Assembly: GCF_005519465.1 (NCBI RefSeq)
Contig: NZ_CP027858.1
Coordinates: 2,232,001 to 2,296,000 of the forward strand
Reading direction: 5' to 3'
DNA: 64,000 bases
DNA from: Streptomyces clavuligerus
GTDB taxonomy: Bacteria; Actinomycetota; Actinomycetes; Streptomycetales; Streptomycetaceae
Shown here: positions 33,801 through 41,806 of the stretch, piece by piece
Numbering within the stretch: position 1 is the stretch's first letter
Layout of the letters: each line of letters begins with the position of its first letter
Program-made: the position numbers and the translations under genes
Notes under the pieces: model-generated
The model's input: only the letters and a program-made list of their open reading frames with translations
The model's database searches: none
Told to the model about the DNA's origin: nothing

Positions 33801-35666
33801 TCAGCCGAGCCGGGCGACCAGCGCGCGGTACTCGTCCCACAGTTCCTTCGGGGTGTGGTCGCCGAAGGTGTTCAGGTGCTCGGGCACCAGGGCGGCTTCC
33901 TCCCGCCACACCTCCTTGTCGACGGTGAGCAGGTAGGACAGGTCGTCGGCGGAGAGGTCCAGGCCCTCGGTGTCCAGCGACCCGGCGGCCGGGAGCACAC
34001 CGATCGGGGTCTCGACGCCCTCGGCGGCGCCGTCCAGCCGCTCGACGATCCACTTCAGCACCCGGCTGTTCTCGCCGAAGCCGGGCCACACGAACTTCCC
34101 GGCGTCGTTCTTGCGGAACCAGTTGACGTAGTAGATCCTCGGCAGCTTGTCGCCGTCGCCCCGGGCCACGGCGTCCTGACCGACCTTGATCCAGTGGGCC
34201 ATGTAGTCGCCCATGTTGTAGCCGCAGAACGGGAGCATCGCGAACGGGTCGCGGCGCAGCTCGCCCACCTTGCCCTCGGCGGCGGCGGTCTTCTCGGAGG
34301 CCACGTTGGCGCCGAGGAAGACACCGTGCTGCCAGGTGAAGGACTCGGTGACCAGCGGGACGGCGCTCGCCCTGCGACCGCCGAAGAGGATCGCCGAGAT
34401 CGGCACACCCCGGGGGTCCTCCCACTCCGGCGCGATCGTCGGGCACTGCGCGGCCGGGACGGTGAACCGGGCGTTCGGGTGGGCGGCCGGAACGCCGGAC
34501 TCCGGCGTCCAGTCGTTGCCCTTCCAGTCGGTGAGGTGGGCCGGGGCCTGCTCCGTCATGCCCTCCCACCAGACGTCGTTGTCGTCGGTGAGCGCGACAT
34601 TGGTGAAGACGGCGTTGCCCCACAGCGCCTTCATGGCGTTGGCATTGGTGTGCTCGCCGGTGCCGGGCGCCACACCGAAGAAGCCCGCCTCGGGGTTGAT
34701 CGCGTAGAGCCGGCCGTCCTCGCCGAACCGCATCCAGGCGATGTCGTCGCCGATGGTCTCCACGGTCCAGCCGGGGACGGTGGGCTCCAGCATGGCGAGG
34801 TTGGTCTTGCCGCAGGCGGAGGGGAAGGCCGCGGCGATGTACTTCGGGGACACGGCCTCGCCGCTGGGCGGCGTCAGCTTGAGGATGAGCATGTGCTCGG
34901 CGAGCCAGCCCTCGTCCCGCGCCATGACGGAGGCGATGCGCAGGGCGTAGCACTTCTTGCCCAGCAGGGCGTTGCCGCCGTAGCCGGAGCCGTAGGACCA
35001 GATCTCGCGGGTCTCGGGGAAGTGCGAGATGTACTTGGTGGAGTTGCAGGGCCAGGGGACGTCCTGCTCGTCCTCGGCGAGCGGGGCGCCGAGGGTGTGG
35101 ACGGCCTTGACGAAGAAGCCGTCCTCGCCCAGCTCGTCCAGGACCGCCTGGCCCATGCGGGTCATGGTGCGCATGGCGACCGCGACATAGGCGGAGTCGG
35201 TGATCTCGACGCCGATCGCGGAGAGCGGGGAGCCGAGCGGACCCATGCAGAACGGGACGACGTACATCGTCCGGCCACGCATCGAGCCATGGAAGATGCC
35301 CTGCTCACCGGTGAAGATGTCCTTCATCTCCGCCGGGGCCTTCCAGTGGTTGGTCGGCCCGGCGTCCTCCTCCTTCTCGGAGCAGATGAAGGTGCGGTCC
35401 TCGACGCGGGCGACGTCCGTGGGGTCGGAGGCGGCGTAGTACGAGTGGGGGCGCTTGGCGGGGTCCAGCTTGCGGAACGTCCCCTTCGAGACCAGCTCCT
35501 CACACAGACGCTCGTACTCGGCCTGTGATCCGTCGCACCAGACGACCCGGTCGGGCCGGGTGATCGCCGCGATCTCGTCGACCCAGGTGATCAGCGCTTT
35601 GTGATCGGTGGGAAGGGTGGGGAGGGTGCCGGGGGCCGTGCTGGGAGCCGCGTTGTCGCGCGCCAC
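33801..35666 (-). CDS. pckG: Phosphoenolpyruvate carboxykinase (GTP)
   Basis: A 621-residue cytosolic enzyme that converts oxaloacetate and GTP to PEP, CO2 and GDP in gluconeogenesis. The GTP-class signature is complete: the P-loop [12 protein letters not shown], the Mn/active-site Cys in that loop, [25 protein letters not shown] at the substrate-lid start, [16 protein letters not shown] and FWQH-type [14 protein letters not shown]. The start is the GTG at 35666 with taggagc just before it; an upstream in-frame ATG at 35777 precedes the ribosome binding site and is rejected. Normal family length. Confidence 0.96.
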   Translation of the reverse strand: MARDNAAPSTAPGTLPTLPTDHKALITWVDEIAAITRPDRVVWCDGSQAEYERLCEELVSKGTFRKLDPAKRPHSYYAASDPTDVARVEDRTFICSEKEEDAGPTNHWKAPAEMKDIFTGEQGIFHGSMRGRTMYVVPFCMGPLGSPLSAIGVEITDSAYVAVAMRTMTRMGQAVLDELGEDGFFVKAVHTLGAPLAEDEQDVPWPCNSTKYISHFPETREIWSYGSGYGGNALLGKKCYALRIASVMARDEGWLAEHMLILKLTPPSGEAVSPKYIAAAFPSACGKTNLAMLEPTVPGWTVETIGDDIAWMRFGEDGRLYAINPEAGFFGVAPGTGEHTNANAMKALWGNAVFTNVALTDDNDVWWEGMTEQAPAHLTDWKGNDWTPESGVPAAHPNARFTVPAAQCPTIAPEWEDPRGVPISAILFGGRRASAVPLVTESFTWQHGVFLGANVASEKTAAAEGKVGELRRDPFAMLPFCGYNMGDYMAHWIKVGQDAVARGDGDKLPRIYYVNWFRKNDAGKFVWPGFGENSRVLKWIVERLDGAAEGVETPIGVLPAAGSLDTEGLDLSADDLSYLLTVDKEVWREEAALVPEHLNTFGDHTPKELWDEYRALVARLG

Positions 35667-36092
35667 GATCGCTCCTAAAAAGAAGGGTGAGGGGATTCCC
35701 TGTGGTGTTTGCCTGTTGTGCCCCGTGGGGGCCTCGACCCGGATGCTTCGTAGCCGCTCATCCGGTGCCGACCGCACTCATCTGATCATCCGTGGCGGGT
35801 GCCCATATGTCCAGGGGGACTCTCATGTGAGCATCACCACTCACGTCGCGCGCATGTCACGACGATCGCCGCCCCGGTATACACCGATTCAACGGGAGAC
35901 ATCCCCCCACGGGGGAGCGCTCATCGGAGCCCCGGGAGCCGCGCGCACCGGCGCGGAACGGCGTCCGGCGCGTCAACACGCCCGCGTCGCGCACCCCACG
36001 AACGAGGGATACACCGCCGTACCCCCGGCGCGGACGGCCGACAACGACCGGTCACGTGTCACTACCTACGGTTCCGTAGGTACCATCCACCC
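35667..36092. other. Divergent promoter region of pckG and the TrhA gene
   Basis: A 426-base region without a supported gene. It contains the upstream signals of pckG (leftward) and, at its right edge, the palindrome and -10 box of the TrhA-type gene. Strongly biased open frames here are in the wrong phase for Streptomyces codon use. Confidence 0.6.
36063..36086 (+). promoter_or_regulatory. TetR-type operator and leaderless promoter of the TrhA gene
   Basis: A perfect 9-bp palindrome tacctacgg (36063-36071), tt, ccgtaggta (36074-36082) overlaps a TACCAT -10 box (36081-36086) that lies six bases before the ATG at 36093. The form resembles operators of TetR regulators of lipid genes. A TetR gene lies 135 bases beyond the controlled gene. 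Confidence 0.8.
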
Positions 36093-36767
36093 ATGACCTC
36101 TGCCGCGCCCGAAGTGACCGAGATCGACCCACCTCCGGCCAAACCCCGACTGCGCGGCTGGCTGCACGCCGGGATGTTCCCGGCGGTGCTGGTCGCCGGA
36201 CTGGTCCTCACGGCGTTCGCGACCACCCCCAAGGCGCGGGTCGCCTGCGCGATCTACACACTCACCGCCTGTCTGCTCTTCGGCGTGAGCGCGCTCTACC
36301 ACCGGGGGAACTGGGGCCCGCGCGGCGAGGCCGTGCTGCGCCGCCTCGACCACGCCAACATCTTCCTGATCATCGCGGGCACCTACACCCCGCTGACGAT
36401 GCTGCTGCTCCCCGAGACCAAGGCCAAACCGCTCATGTGGGCGGTGTGGGCCGCCGCCACGGCGGGCATCGCCTTCCGGGTCTTCTGGGTCGGCGCGCCG
36501 CGCTGGCTCTATACGCCCTGCTATATCGCGATGGGCTGGGCTGCGGTGTTCTTCCTCCCCGACTTCCTGCGCGCGGGCGGGATCGCGGTGCTTGTCTGTG
36601 TGGTGACCGGCGGGCTCCTCTACAGCGTCGGCGGCGTGGTGTACGGCATCAAACGGCCGAATCCGTCGCCGCGCTGGTTCGGCTTCCACGAGGTGTTCCA
36701 CTCCCTCACCCTGGCCGCGTTCGTCGTGCACTACGTGGGTATATCGCTGGTCGCCTACCAGAGTTGA
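36093..36767 (+). CDS. TrhA/hemolysin III-family membrane protein (PAQR)
   Basis: A 224-residue integral membrane protein with seven hydrophobic helices. Family motifs are FGVSALYHRGNW, RLDHANIFLIIAGTYTP and HEVFHSLTLAAFVVHYVG; the His and Asp residues form a predicted zinc site as in PAQR proteins. Bacterial TrhA members have been linked to membrane fluidity homeostasis. The gene has no ribosome binding site and appears leaderless. A palindrome over its promoter and a downstream tetR gene point to TetR control. Real pore-forming activity is doubtful despite the family name. Confidence 0.9.
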   Translation: MTSAAPEVTEIDPPPAKPRLRGWLHAGMFPAVLVAGLVLTAFATTPKARVACAIYTLTACLLFGVSALYHRGNWGPRGEAVLRRLDHANIFLIIAGTYTPLTMLLLPETKAKPLMWAVWAAATAGIAFRVFWVGAPRWLYTPCYIAMGWAAVFFLPDFLRAGGIAVLVCVVTGGLLYSVGGVVYGIKRPNPSPRWFGFHEVFHSLTLAAFVVHYVGISLVAYQS

Positions 36768-36772
36768 CGCCC

Positions 36773-36813
36773 GGCCTCCGGCGCGGCCCCGGTACGGGGT
36801 CGCGCCGGAGGCC
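36773..36813 (+). terminator. Hairpin after the TrhA gene
   Basis: Arms ggcctccggcgcg (36773-36785) and cgcgccggaggcc (36801-36813) pair perfectly around a 15-base loop, six bases after the stop. It implies that tetR has its own promoter. Confidence 0.7.
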
Positions 36814-36901
36814 GTACCGGGGCCGCGCCCGGGGAAGGAAACCCCCTGCGGCGGGGGTGCGTTCACCCCGCCACACCCCACCCATACGGGACAATTCCCC
36901 C

Positions 36902-37576
36902 ATGTCCGCTCTCGCCCGTCGCCCCTCGGCATCCCCGTCGCCCCTTGTGCCCGGCGCTCCGCCGGGCACGGCCCCCGGCCCGGGACCGCGCTCCCCGGGG
37001 CTGCGGGAGCGGAAGAAGCTCAGGACCCGGCTGGCGATCCGGCGGGCGGCGTACCGGCTGATCACCGAGCAGGGGTACGAGGCGACAACGGTCGAACAGA
37101 TCGCGGACGCGGCCCAGGTCTCGCCGTCCACGGTGTTCCGCTACTTCCCCGCGAAGGAGGACATCGTGGTCTCCGACGCGTACGACTCGCTCCTCGTGGC
37201 CGGGCTGCGGTCCCGCCCGCCGGACGAGGACCCGCTGGACTCGGTCCGGCACGCGCTCGTCGGCGCCCTCGCGGCACTCATCGGCAGGGAGCGCGAGGAG
37301 GCCGTCCAGCGCACCCGGCTGATGGTCGAGGTCCCGGCCCTCCGGGCCCGGATGACGGAGGCCCTGGCCGCGACCACGGCGGAGCTGCTGGCCGGCACCC
37401 TGGCGGAGCGCGCCGGGCGGCCCGTCGGCGATCTGGGGGTACGGGTGTTCACGGCGGCGGTGCTCGGGGTGCTGCGCGAGGTGATGCTGCACTGGGCCGC
37501 CGGGGGCCACCGGGAGGACCCGATGGAACTGGTGGACCGCTCGCTCGCGCAGCTCAAGGGCGGGCTGCGGATCTAA
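36902..37576 (+). CDS. TetR-family transcriptional regulator
   Basis: A 224-residue DNA-binding protein. A disordered Pro/Ala-rich stretch of about 38 residues precedes the helix-turn-helix domain: RTRLAIRRAAYRLITEQGYEATTVEQIADAAQVSPSTVFRYFPAKEDIV. The ligand domain is all-helical with no recognised ligand class. ATG at 36902 has only a weak ribosome binding site; a GACAAT hexamer nine bases upstream could serve a near-leaderless transcript. The perfect palindrome before the TrhA gene is its best candidate target; self-binding upstream is not evident. Confidence 0.92.
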   Translation: MSALARRPSASPSPLVPGAPPGTAPGPGPRSPGLRERKKLRTRLAIRRAAYRLITEQGYEATTVEQIADAAQVSPSTVFRYFPAKEDIVVSDAYDSLLVAGLRSRPPDEDPLDSVRHALVGALAALIGREREEAVQRTRLMVEVPALRARMTEALAATTAELLAGTLAERAGRPVGDLGVRVFTAAVLGVLREVMLHWAAGGHREDPMELVDRSLAQLKGGLRI

Positions 37577-37579
37577 GTC

Positions 37580-37776
37580 GTGTCGTCAAAATCCCGTCTG
37601 TGTCGCGACGCCTTGCACGCACATCTGCTGCGTTGTCGTCGGTCGCCGATGGCCCCCTGGGCCTGGCGGCCCGGGAGGGACCCCCACCGCATGGACTCCC
37701 TCCTCCGCCTTGCATCTGCACGCACCATGCGCCGCACCGCCCGCCCTCCGGACGGACGACGCTATGGTGACGACAC
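37580..37776. repeat. 197-base segment flanked by 9-bp inverted repeats (MITE-like)
   Basis: The ends are gtgtcgtca (37580-37588) and tgacgacac (37768-37776), perfect inverted copies. The interior has no open frame with coding bias. It starts four bases after the tetR stop codon. No clear target-site duplication is visible. Confidence 0.4.
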
Positions 37777-37906
37777 TCCCTAGCCCCGGCTCCGGGCCCC
37801 GGCCCCGCACCCGGCCTGTACCCGGCCCTGTCGTTCCGGCCTCGCAGGGCCGGTGCGCCCGGGCTCGGTGTTCCCGCCGACCCGGCGGCCCCGGGCGGTA
37901 CTCCGC

Positions 37907-37948
37907 TGTGCGTTGTCGTCTCGGCGTTGTCGTCTGTGCGTTGTCGTG
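37907..37948. repeat. Three tandem 14-base repeats with core gcgttgtcgtc
   Basis: The core starts at 37910, 37924 and 37938, so the period is exactly 14 bases; the last base of the third copy is g. A fourth isolated core is at 37630-37640 inside the MITE-like segment. Confidence 0.85.
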
Positions 37949-38309
37949 TGTGGCCTGCGGCACGGGTGGGGTGCCCCGGTGCGGCGAGGGGAGCGGCCTC
38001 ACCCTGTGCCCGGGGCGGCCCGGGTGCGGCCCCGGCGGAAGGACCCACCGGGGCCACCGGTGGCCGACGGTACGGGTGGGTCCCCGGCGACGGCGCGGCG
38101 GAGTGTCCCGGTCCGTCCCCGACGACGGCGCGGCGGGGCACCCCCGTATCCCACCGCGCGCCGTGTCATCGCCCTCCGGACGGACGGCGCCACGGCGGCG
38201 CCGCTCACCGGGGCCGGGCTCCCGGGCCTCCGTCGGACCGGGACGCGCCGCCCCGCGCGGCCGGGCGGGGCGGCCGGTGGACGCGGCACGGCCCGTCCCG
38301 GCGGCTCGG

Positions 38310-40337
38310 TCACTCGTCCCCGGACAGCCCCCGCGCCAACTCCTCCGCCAGCGCGGAAGGCCCGGTGACCGGCCGTCGGCAGACGAAGCCCCGGCAGACG
38401 TAGGCCGCCGCCCGGCCGTCGACCAGGTCCCGGTCGCGCAGCAGCGGGAACTCGTCGCCGCCGGGCGCCCCGGCCGCCACCACGGCGCCGGGCGCGGGCG
38501 CCAGCAGCGCCGTACGGTGCAGCTCCCGCGCCGCCGGGTCCTCCGGGTCGCCGACGACGGCGACCTCCCGGGGCCCGTCGAGCAGCGCCTCCGCCGCCGC
38601 GAGCCCCCAGCCGATGAACCGGGGCGCCCTCGGCCCCAGCGCCTTGACCACGCCGAGCGCCCGTTCCGCCGCCGTGCGATGGGCCTCGGAGCCGGTGTGC
38701 GCCGCGTACGACAGCAGCGCCCCGGCCGCCGCCGTCCAGCCGGAGGGGGCGGCGTTGTCGGTGGGGTCCTGCGGGCGGCGGATGAGCTGTTCGGCGTCGT
38801 GCGCGGTGTCGTAGAGGGTGCCGTTCTCGCCGGTGAACCGGTCGAGGACGATGTCGAGCAGCAGTCCGGCGAACTCCAGCCAGACGCCCTCGCCGGTGAC
38901 GGAGGCCAGCGCGAGGAAACCCTCGGCGACATCGCCGTAGTCCTCAAGGACGCCCGCGTTCCGGCCCGCCCTGCCGTCCCGGGAGGTGCGGGTGAGCCGC
39001 GCGGAGCCGTCCAGATGCAGCCGGACGAGCAGATCCGCCGCCTCGGTCGCGCGTTCGACCAGATCGGGCCGGTCGAAGTACGCGCCGGTCTCGGCGAGCG
39101 CGGCGATCGCGAGCCCGTTCCACGCGGCGACCACCTTGTCGTCACGCTCCGGGCGTTCCCGCAGCTCACGGGAGGCCAGCAGCCGCTGCCTGATCCCGGG
39201 CCCGGGATCGTCGCCGGGCAGCCGCAGCACGGACGTCCCGTGCTCGAAGGTGCCCTCGTCGGTGACCCCGTACAGCTCGGCGGCGCGGCGGCCGTCCTCC
39301 TCCCCCAGCACCTCCGTGAGCTGCGCGGGCGTCCAGACATAGAAGGCGCCCTCCGCCCGGACCCCGTCCGCGCCGGTGCTGTCGGCGTCGAGCGCGGAGG
39401 CGAAGCCGCCCTCGGCGGTGCGCAGCTCACGCACCATGAAGTCGGCGGTCTCCAGGGCCACCCGCCGGGCGAGCGGCGCGCCGGTGAGCCGCCACAGCCG
39501 CGCGTACACCCGGCAGAGCAGGGCATTGTCGTACAGCATCTTCTCGAAGTGCGGGACGATCCACTCGCGGTCCACGGAGTACCGGGCGAACCCACCGCCG
39601 AGCTGGTCGTAGATCCCGCCCCGCGCCATGGCCTCCGCCGTCTCGGCGGCCATCTGGAGGGCGGCCTCGGAGCCGGTGCGGGCGTGGTGCCGCAGCAGGA
39701 ACTCCAGCACCATCGACGGCGGGAACTTGGGCGCCCCGCCGAAGCCGCCGTGCCGCTCGTCGTACTCCCGGCTCAGCCCGATCAGCGCCCGCGCCTGCTC
39801 CTCGGCCCCGGGCACCCCGTCCCCTCCGTGCGCGAGCGACCGCCCGGCGAGATCCCGCCGGATGCGCGCGGCGACCTCGTCCACCTCGTCCCGCCGCCCG
39901 GTCCAGGCGGCGGTCACCCCTTCGAGGACCTGCCGGAACGACGGCATCCCGTGCCGGGGCTCCGGCGGGAAGTACGTCCCGAAGTAGAAGGGCTCCCCCT
40001 CGGCCGTCATGAACACGGTCATGGGCCACCCGCCCTGCCCGGTCGCCGCCTGCACCGCCTCCATATAGACGGCGTCCACATCGGGCCGCTCCTCGCGGTC
40101 CACCTTCACGGAGACGAAGTGCTCATTGAGGTACGCGGCGGTCGCCCCGTCCTCGAAGGACTCGTGCGCCATGACATGACACCAGTGACAACTGGCGTAC
40201 CCGACACTGAGCAACACGGGCACCCCGCGCTCCCGCGCCTCGTCGAACGCCTCCCGCGTCCAGGGCCACCAGTCGACGGGGTTGTCGGCGTGCTGGAGCA
40301 GATACGGCGAGGTCTCGTGCGAGAGGCGGTTCGGCAT
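38310..40337 (-). CDS. YyaL-type thioredoxin-domain protein (DUF255 plus glycan-enzyme-like barrel)
   Basis: A 675-residue cytosolic protein. The N-terminal DUF255 thioredoxin-like domain has [23 protein letters not shown] and the CXXC motif in [17 protein letters not shown] (about residue 46), followed by [16 protein letters not shown]. The rest is an (alpha/alpha)6 barrel with FSRYSVD-like and WTPAQL, as in N-acylglucosamine epimerases. The reaction is unknown; the human homologue is spermatogenesis-associated protein 20. ATG at 40337 is the standard start of the family. Full length; it stands alone and divergent from the toxin-antitoxin pair. Confidence 0.93.
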   Translation of the reverse strand: MPNRLSHETSPYLLQHADNPVDWWPWTREAFDEARERGVPVLLSVGYASCHWCHVMAHESFEDGATAAYLNEHFVSVKVDREERPDVDAVYMEAVQAATGQGGWPMTVFMTAEGEPFYFGTYFPPEPRHGMPSFRQVLEGVTAAWTGRRDEVDEVAARIRRDLAGRSLAHGGDGVPGAEEQARALIGLSREYDERHGGFGGAPKFPPSMVLEFLLRHHARTGSEAALQMAAETAEAMARGGIYDQLGGGFARYSVDREWIVPHFEKMLYDNALLCRVYARLWRLTGAPLARRVALETADFMVRELRTAEGGFASALDADSTGADGVRAEGAFYVWTPAQLTEVLGEEDGRRAAELYGVTDEGTFEHGTSVLRLPGDDPGPGIRQRLLASRELRERPERDDKVVAAWNGLAIAALAETGAYFDRPDLVERATEAADLLVRLHLDGSARLTRTSRDGRAGRNAGVLEDYGDVAEGFLALASVTGEGVWLEFAGLLLDIVLDRFTGENGTLYDTAHDAEQLIRRPQDPTDNAAPSGWTAAAGALLSYAAHTGSEAHRTAAERALGVVKALGPRAPRFIGWGLAAAEALLDGPREVAVVGDPEDPAARELHRTALLAPAPGAVVAAGAPGGDEFPLLRDRDLVDGRAAAYVCRGFVCRRPVTGPSALAEELARGLSGDE

Positions 40338-40478
40338 GGGCCCATCCTCGCGTACGGGTGCGGCGGGGCGCGCGTGCGGCACGGGGCCGGAGGGCGGGGC
40401 GGGACGCCGCGAACGACGCACTCGGCGCGGATGGCCCGCCGCCGTGTGCAACCGCTGGCGACCGTTCGCACAGCACAC

Positions 40479-40499
40479 TGTAATAATCCTTGTACTACA
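40479..40499 (+). promoter_or_regulatory. Operator-like inverted repeat of the toxin-antitoxin operon
   Basis: TGTAATA (40479-40485), a 7-base spacer and TACTACA (40493-40499) form an inverted repeat with one mismatch, ten bases before the antitoxin ATG. The AT-rich sequence includes a -10-like taataat. RHH antitoxins typically bind such sites to repress their own operon. Confidence 0.6.
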
Positions 40500-40508
40500 C
40501 TGAGAGGC

Positions 40509-40781
40509 ATGAAGCCGACGCGCGCCGGGACAACTGAGAACATCTCCGTCTCCATGCCATCGGACCTGGTGAACGAGCTCCGCTCGCGGACCGGGCGCCG
40601 CGGCCTGTCCGGCTACATCACCGAGGCGGTCCGGCACCAGCTCGCGATGGACGGCCTCGCGGAGATCGTCGCCTCGCACGAGGCCGAGCACGGCGCGCTG
40701 ACGGAGCAGGAGGTCGAGGAAGCCCGTCGTGAGCTGTTCGGTGAGGGACACTCCCAGGACAGCGCGCGGGACGCTGCGTGA
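40509..40781 (+). CDS. Ribbon-helix-helix antitoxin
   Basis: A 90-residue protein. The N-terminal RHH domain is [41 protein letters not shown]; the C-terminal part is acidic and Glu-rich ([21 protein letters not shown]), the usual toxin-wrapping tail. It should neutralise the PIN toxin downstream and repress the operon with it. Stop and toxin start overlap as GTGA. The ATG at 40509 follows gagagg. Confidence 0.88.
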   Translation: MKPTRAGTTENISVSMPSDLVNELRSRTGRRGLSGYITEAVRHQLAMDGLAEIVASHEAEHGALTEQEVEEARRELFGEGHSQDSARDAA

Positions 40782-41185
40782 AGGAGCAGCCTGCCCGGTC
40801 GCTGGTGCTCGACTCCGAGGCGTTCTCCCTCCTGCTGCGCAACGACCGCAGGATGGCAGCCCGCATCGAGGCGTCACGACAGGCCGGAGTTCCTGTGCTT
40901 GTGTCCGTGCTGACCATTGTCGAAGCGGCACAGGGGAAGACCGATCTCGCACGGCTGAACTGGGTTCTCTCCCGGCTGCGAGTGGAACCGGTCAGCCAGG
41001 AGGACTCCCTGACCGCGGTCGCTCTGCTCCGGGAGGCCGGTGGGCTGCACGGACACAAGTACGCCATTGACGCCCTCGTCGCCGCACTGGCACTCCGCGC
41101 TCCGGCGCCCGTCGTCGTCCTGACCTCCGACCGCGACGACTGGTCGAAGCTGTGCGGGGGCCGCGTCATCATCAGGGAGACGTGA
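40778..41185 (+). CDS. PIN-domain toxin (VapC-like)
   Basis: A 135-residue putative ribonuclease. The acidic PIN residues are the Asp in LVLDSEAF (near residue 11), the Glu in TIVEAAQG, the Asp in [13 protein letters not shown] and the Asp in LTSDRDDW, which would bind Mg. VapC enzymes cut tRNA or rRNA and stop growth when the antitoxin is lost. Start is GTG at 40778, overlapping the antitoxin stop. The pair is typical of a mobile but chromosomal toxin-antitoxin module. Confidence 0.9.
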   Translation: MKEQPARSLVLDSEAFSLLLRNDRRMAARIEASRQAGVPVLVSVLTIVEAAQGKTDLARLNWVLSRLRVEPVSQEDSLTAVALLREAGGLHGHKYAIDALVAALALRAPAPVVVLTSDRDDWSKLCGGRVIIRET

Positions 41186-41240
41186 GGGCACGGGGCCGGG
41201 CCCGGAAACCGAACCGGCGTACGGGGTCGTCTCTTCCCCC

Positions 41241-41687
41241 ATGGAATCCCGTCAGCGGCCACCCTGGCTCCCCGGCTGTCTCACGCTCCTGCTCGGCGGA
41301 CTCGCCGGTTACGGAACCGACCGGATCTCGCTGGCGGCGCGGCGGGAGTGCTCCGTCGTGGTGCGCGAGTTCATCAGCCTGTTCGACTGGTGGTTCTGGC
41401 AGACGCCGCTGGCGGTGATCGCCGGGGCCACGGCCGGGCTGCTCTCGTGGGCGCTCGCGGCGGTGGCCGTGCGGCGGGCGCCGCGGTGGGTGCGGGCGGT
41501 CGTGCCCGCCGGGTTCTTCCTGGCGGTGCTCACCGGGCTCGCGCTCTGGCACTTCGTCTGGATCGGCACGCCCACGAACGTCGCGCAGGACGGCGCCGCC
41601 CCCGGCTGCACCTCGGACAACGCACCGCGCTGGGCCCCGGACTGGCTCCCCGTCGGGCCGCCGCTGATCCTTCCCCCCGAGGGGTGA
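41241..41687 (+). CDS. Small integral membrane protein, unknown function
   Basis: A 148-residue protein with three hydrophobic segments, about residues 12-30, 52-77 and 87-108, and a Pro/Ala-rich C-terminal tail that ends in LILPPEG. Two Cys are present (REC, GCTSDN). No family recognised. No clear ribosome binding site before the ATG. It lies 56 bases after the toxin gene and 119 bases before the STAND ATPase gene on the same strand, but there is no evidence of co-function. Confidence 0.72.
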   Translation: MESRQRPPWLPGCLTLLLGGLAGYGTDRISLAARRECSVVVREFISLFDWWFWQTPLAVIAGATAGLLSWALAAVAVRRAPRWVRAVVPAGFFLAVLTGLALWHFVWIGTPTNVAQDGAAPGCTSDNAPRWAPDWLPVGPPLILPPEG

Positions 41688-41806
41688 GCCGACGGACGTC
41701 CCGACCGGTATGACATGAACGCCACAGCGATCTTCCCTCGCTTCCGGGGGCCGCACCCAGGACACTCGACAACGTAAACGGAACCCGACGAGGGAGGGGG
41801 ACCCCG

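Larger units (their letters stand above)
37577..38309. other. Gene-free, repeat-bearing stretch
   Basis: No frame on either strand shows convincing coding character. It contains the 197-base element at 37580-37776 and the 14-base tandem repeats at 37909-37949, and a very GC-rich right part (38000-38300). Confidence 0.6.

Noticed and set aside
37554..38313. Several open frames on both strands in the gene-free stretch after tetR
   Set aside because: None has Streptomyces codon bias, a ribosome binding site or a recognisable motif; they are explained by the absence of AT-rich stops.
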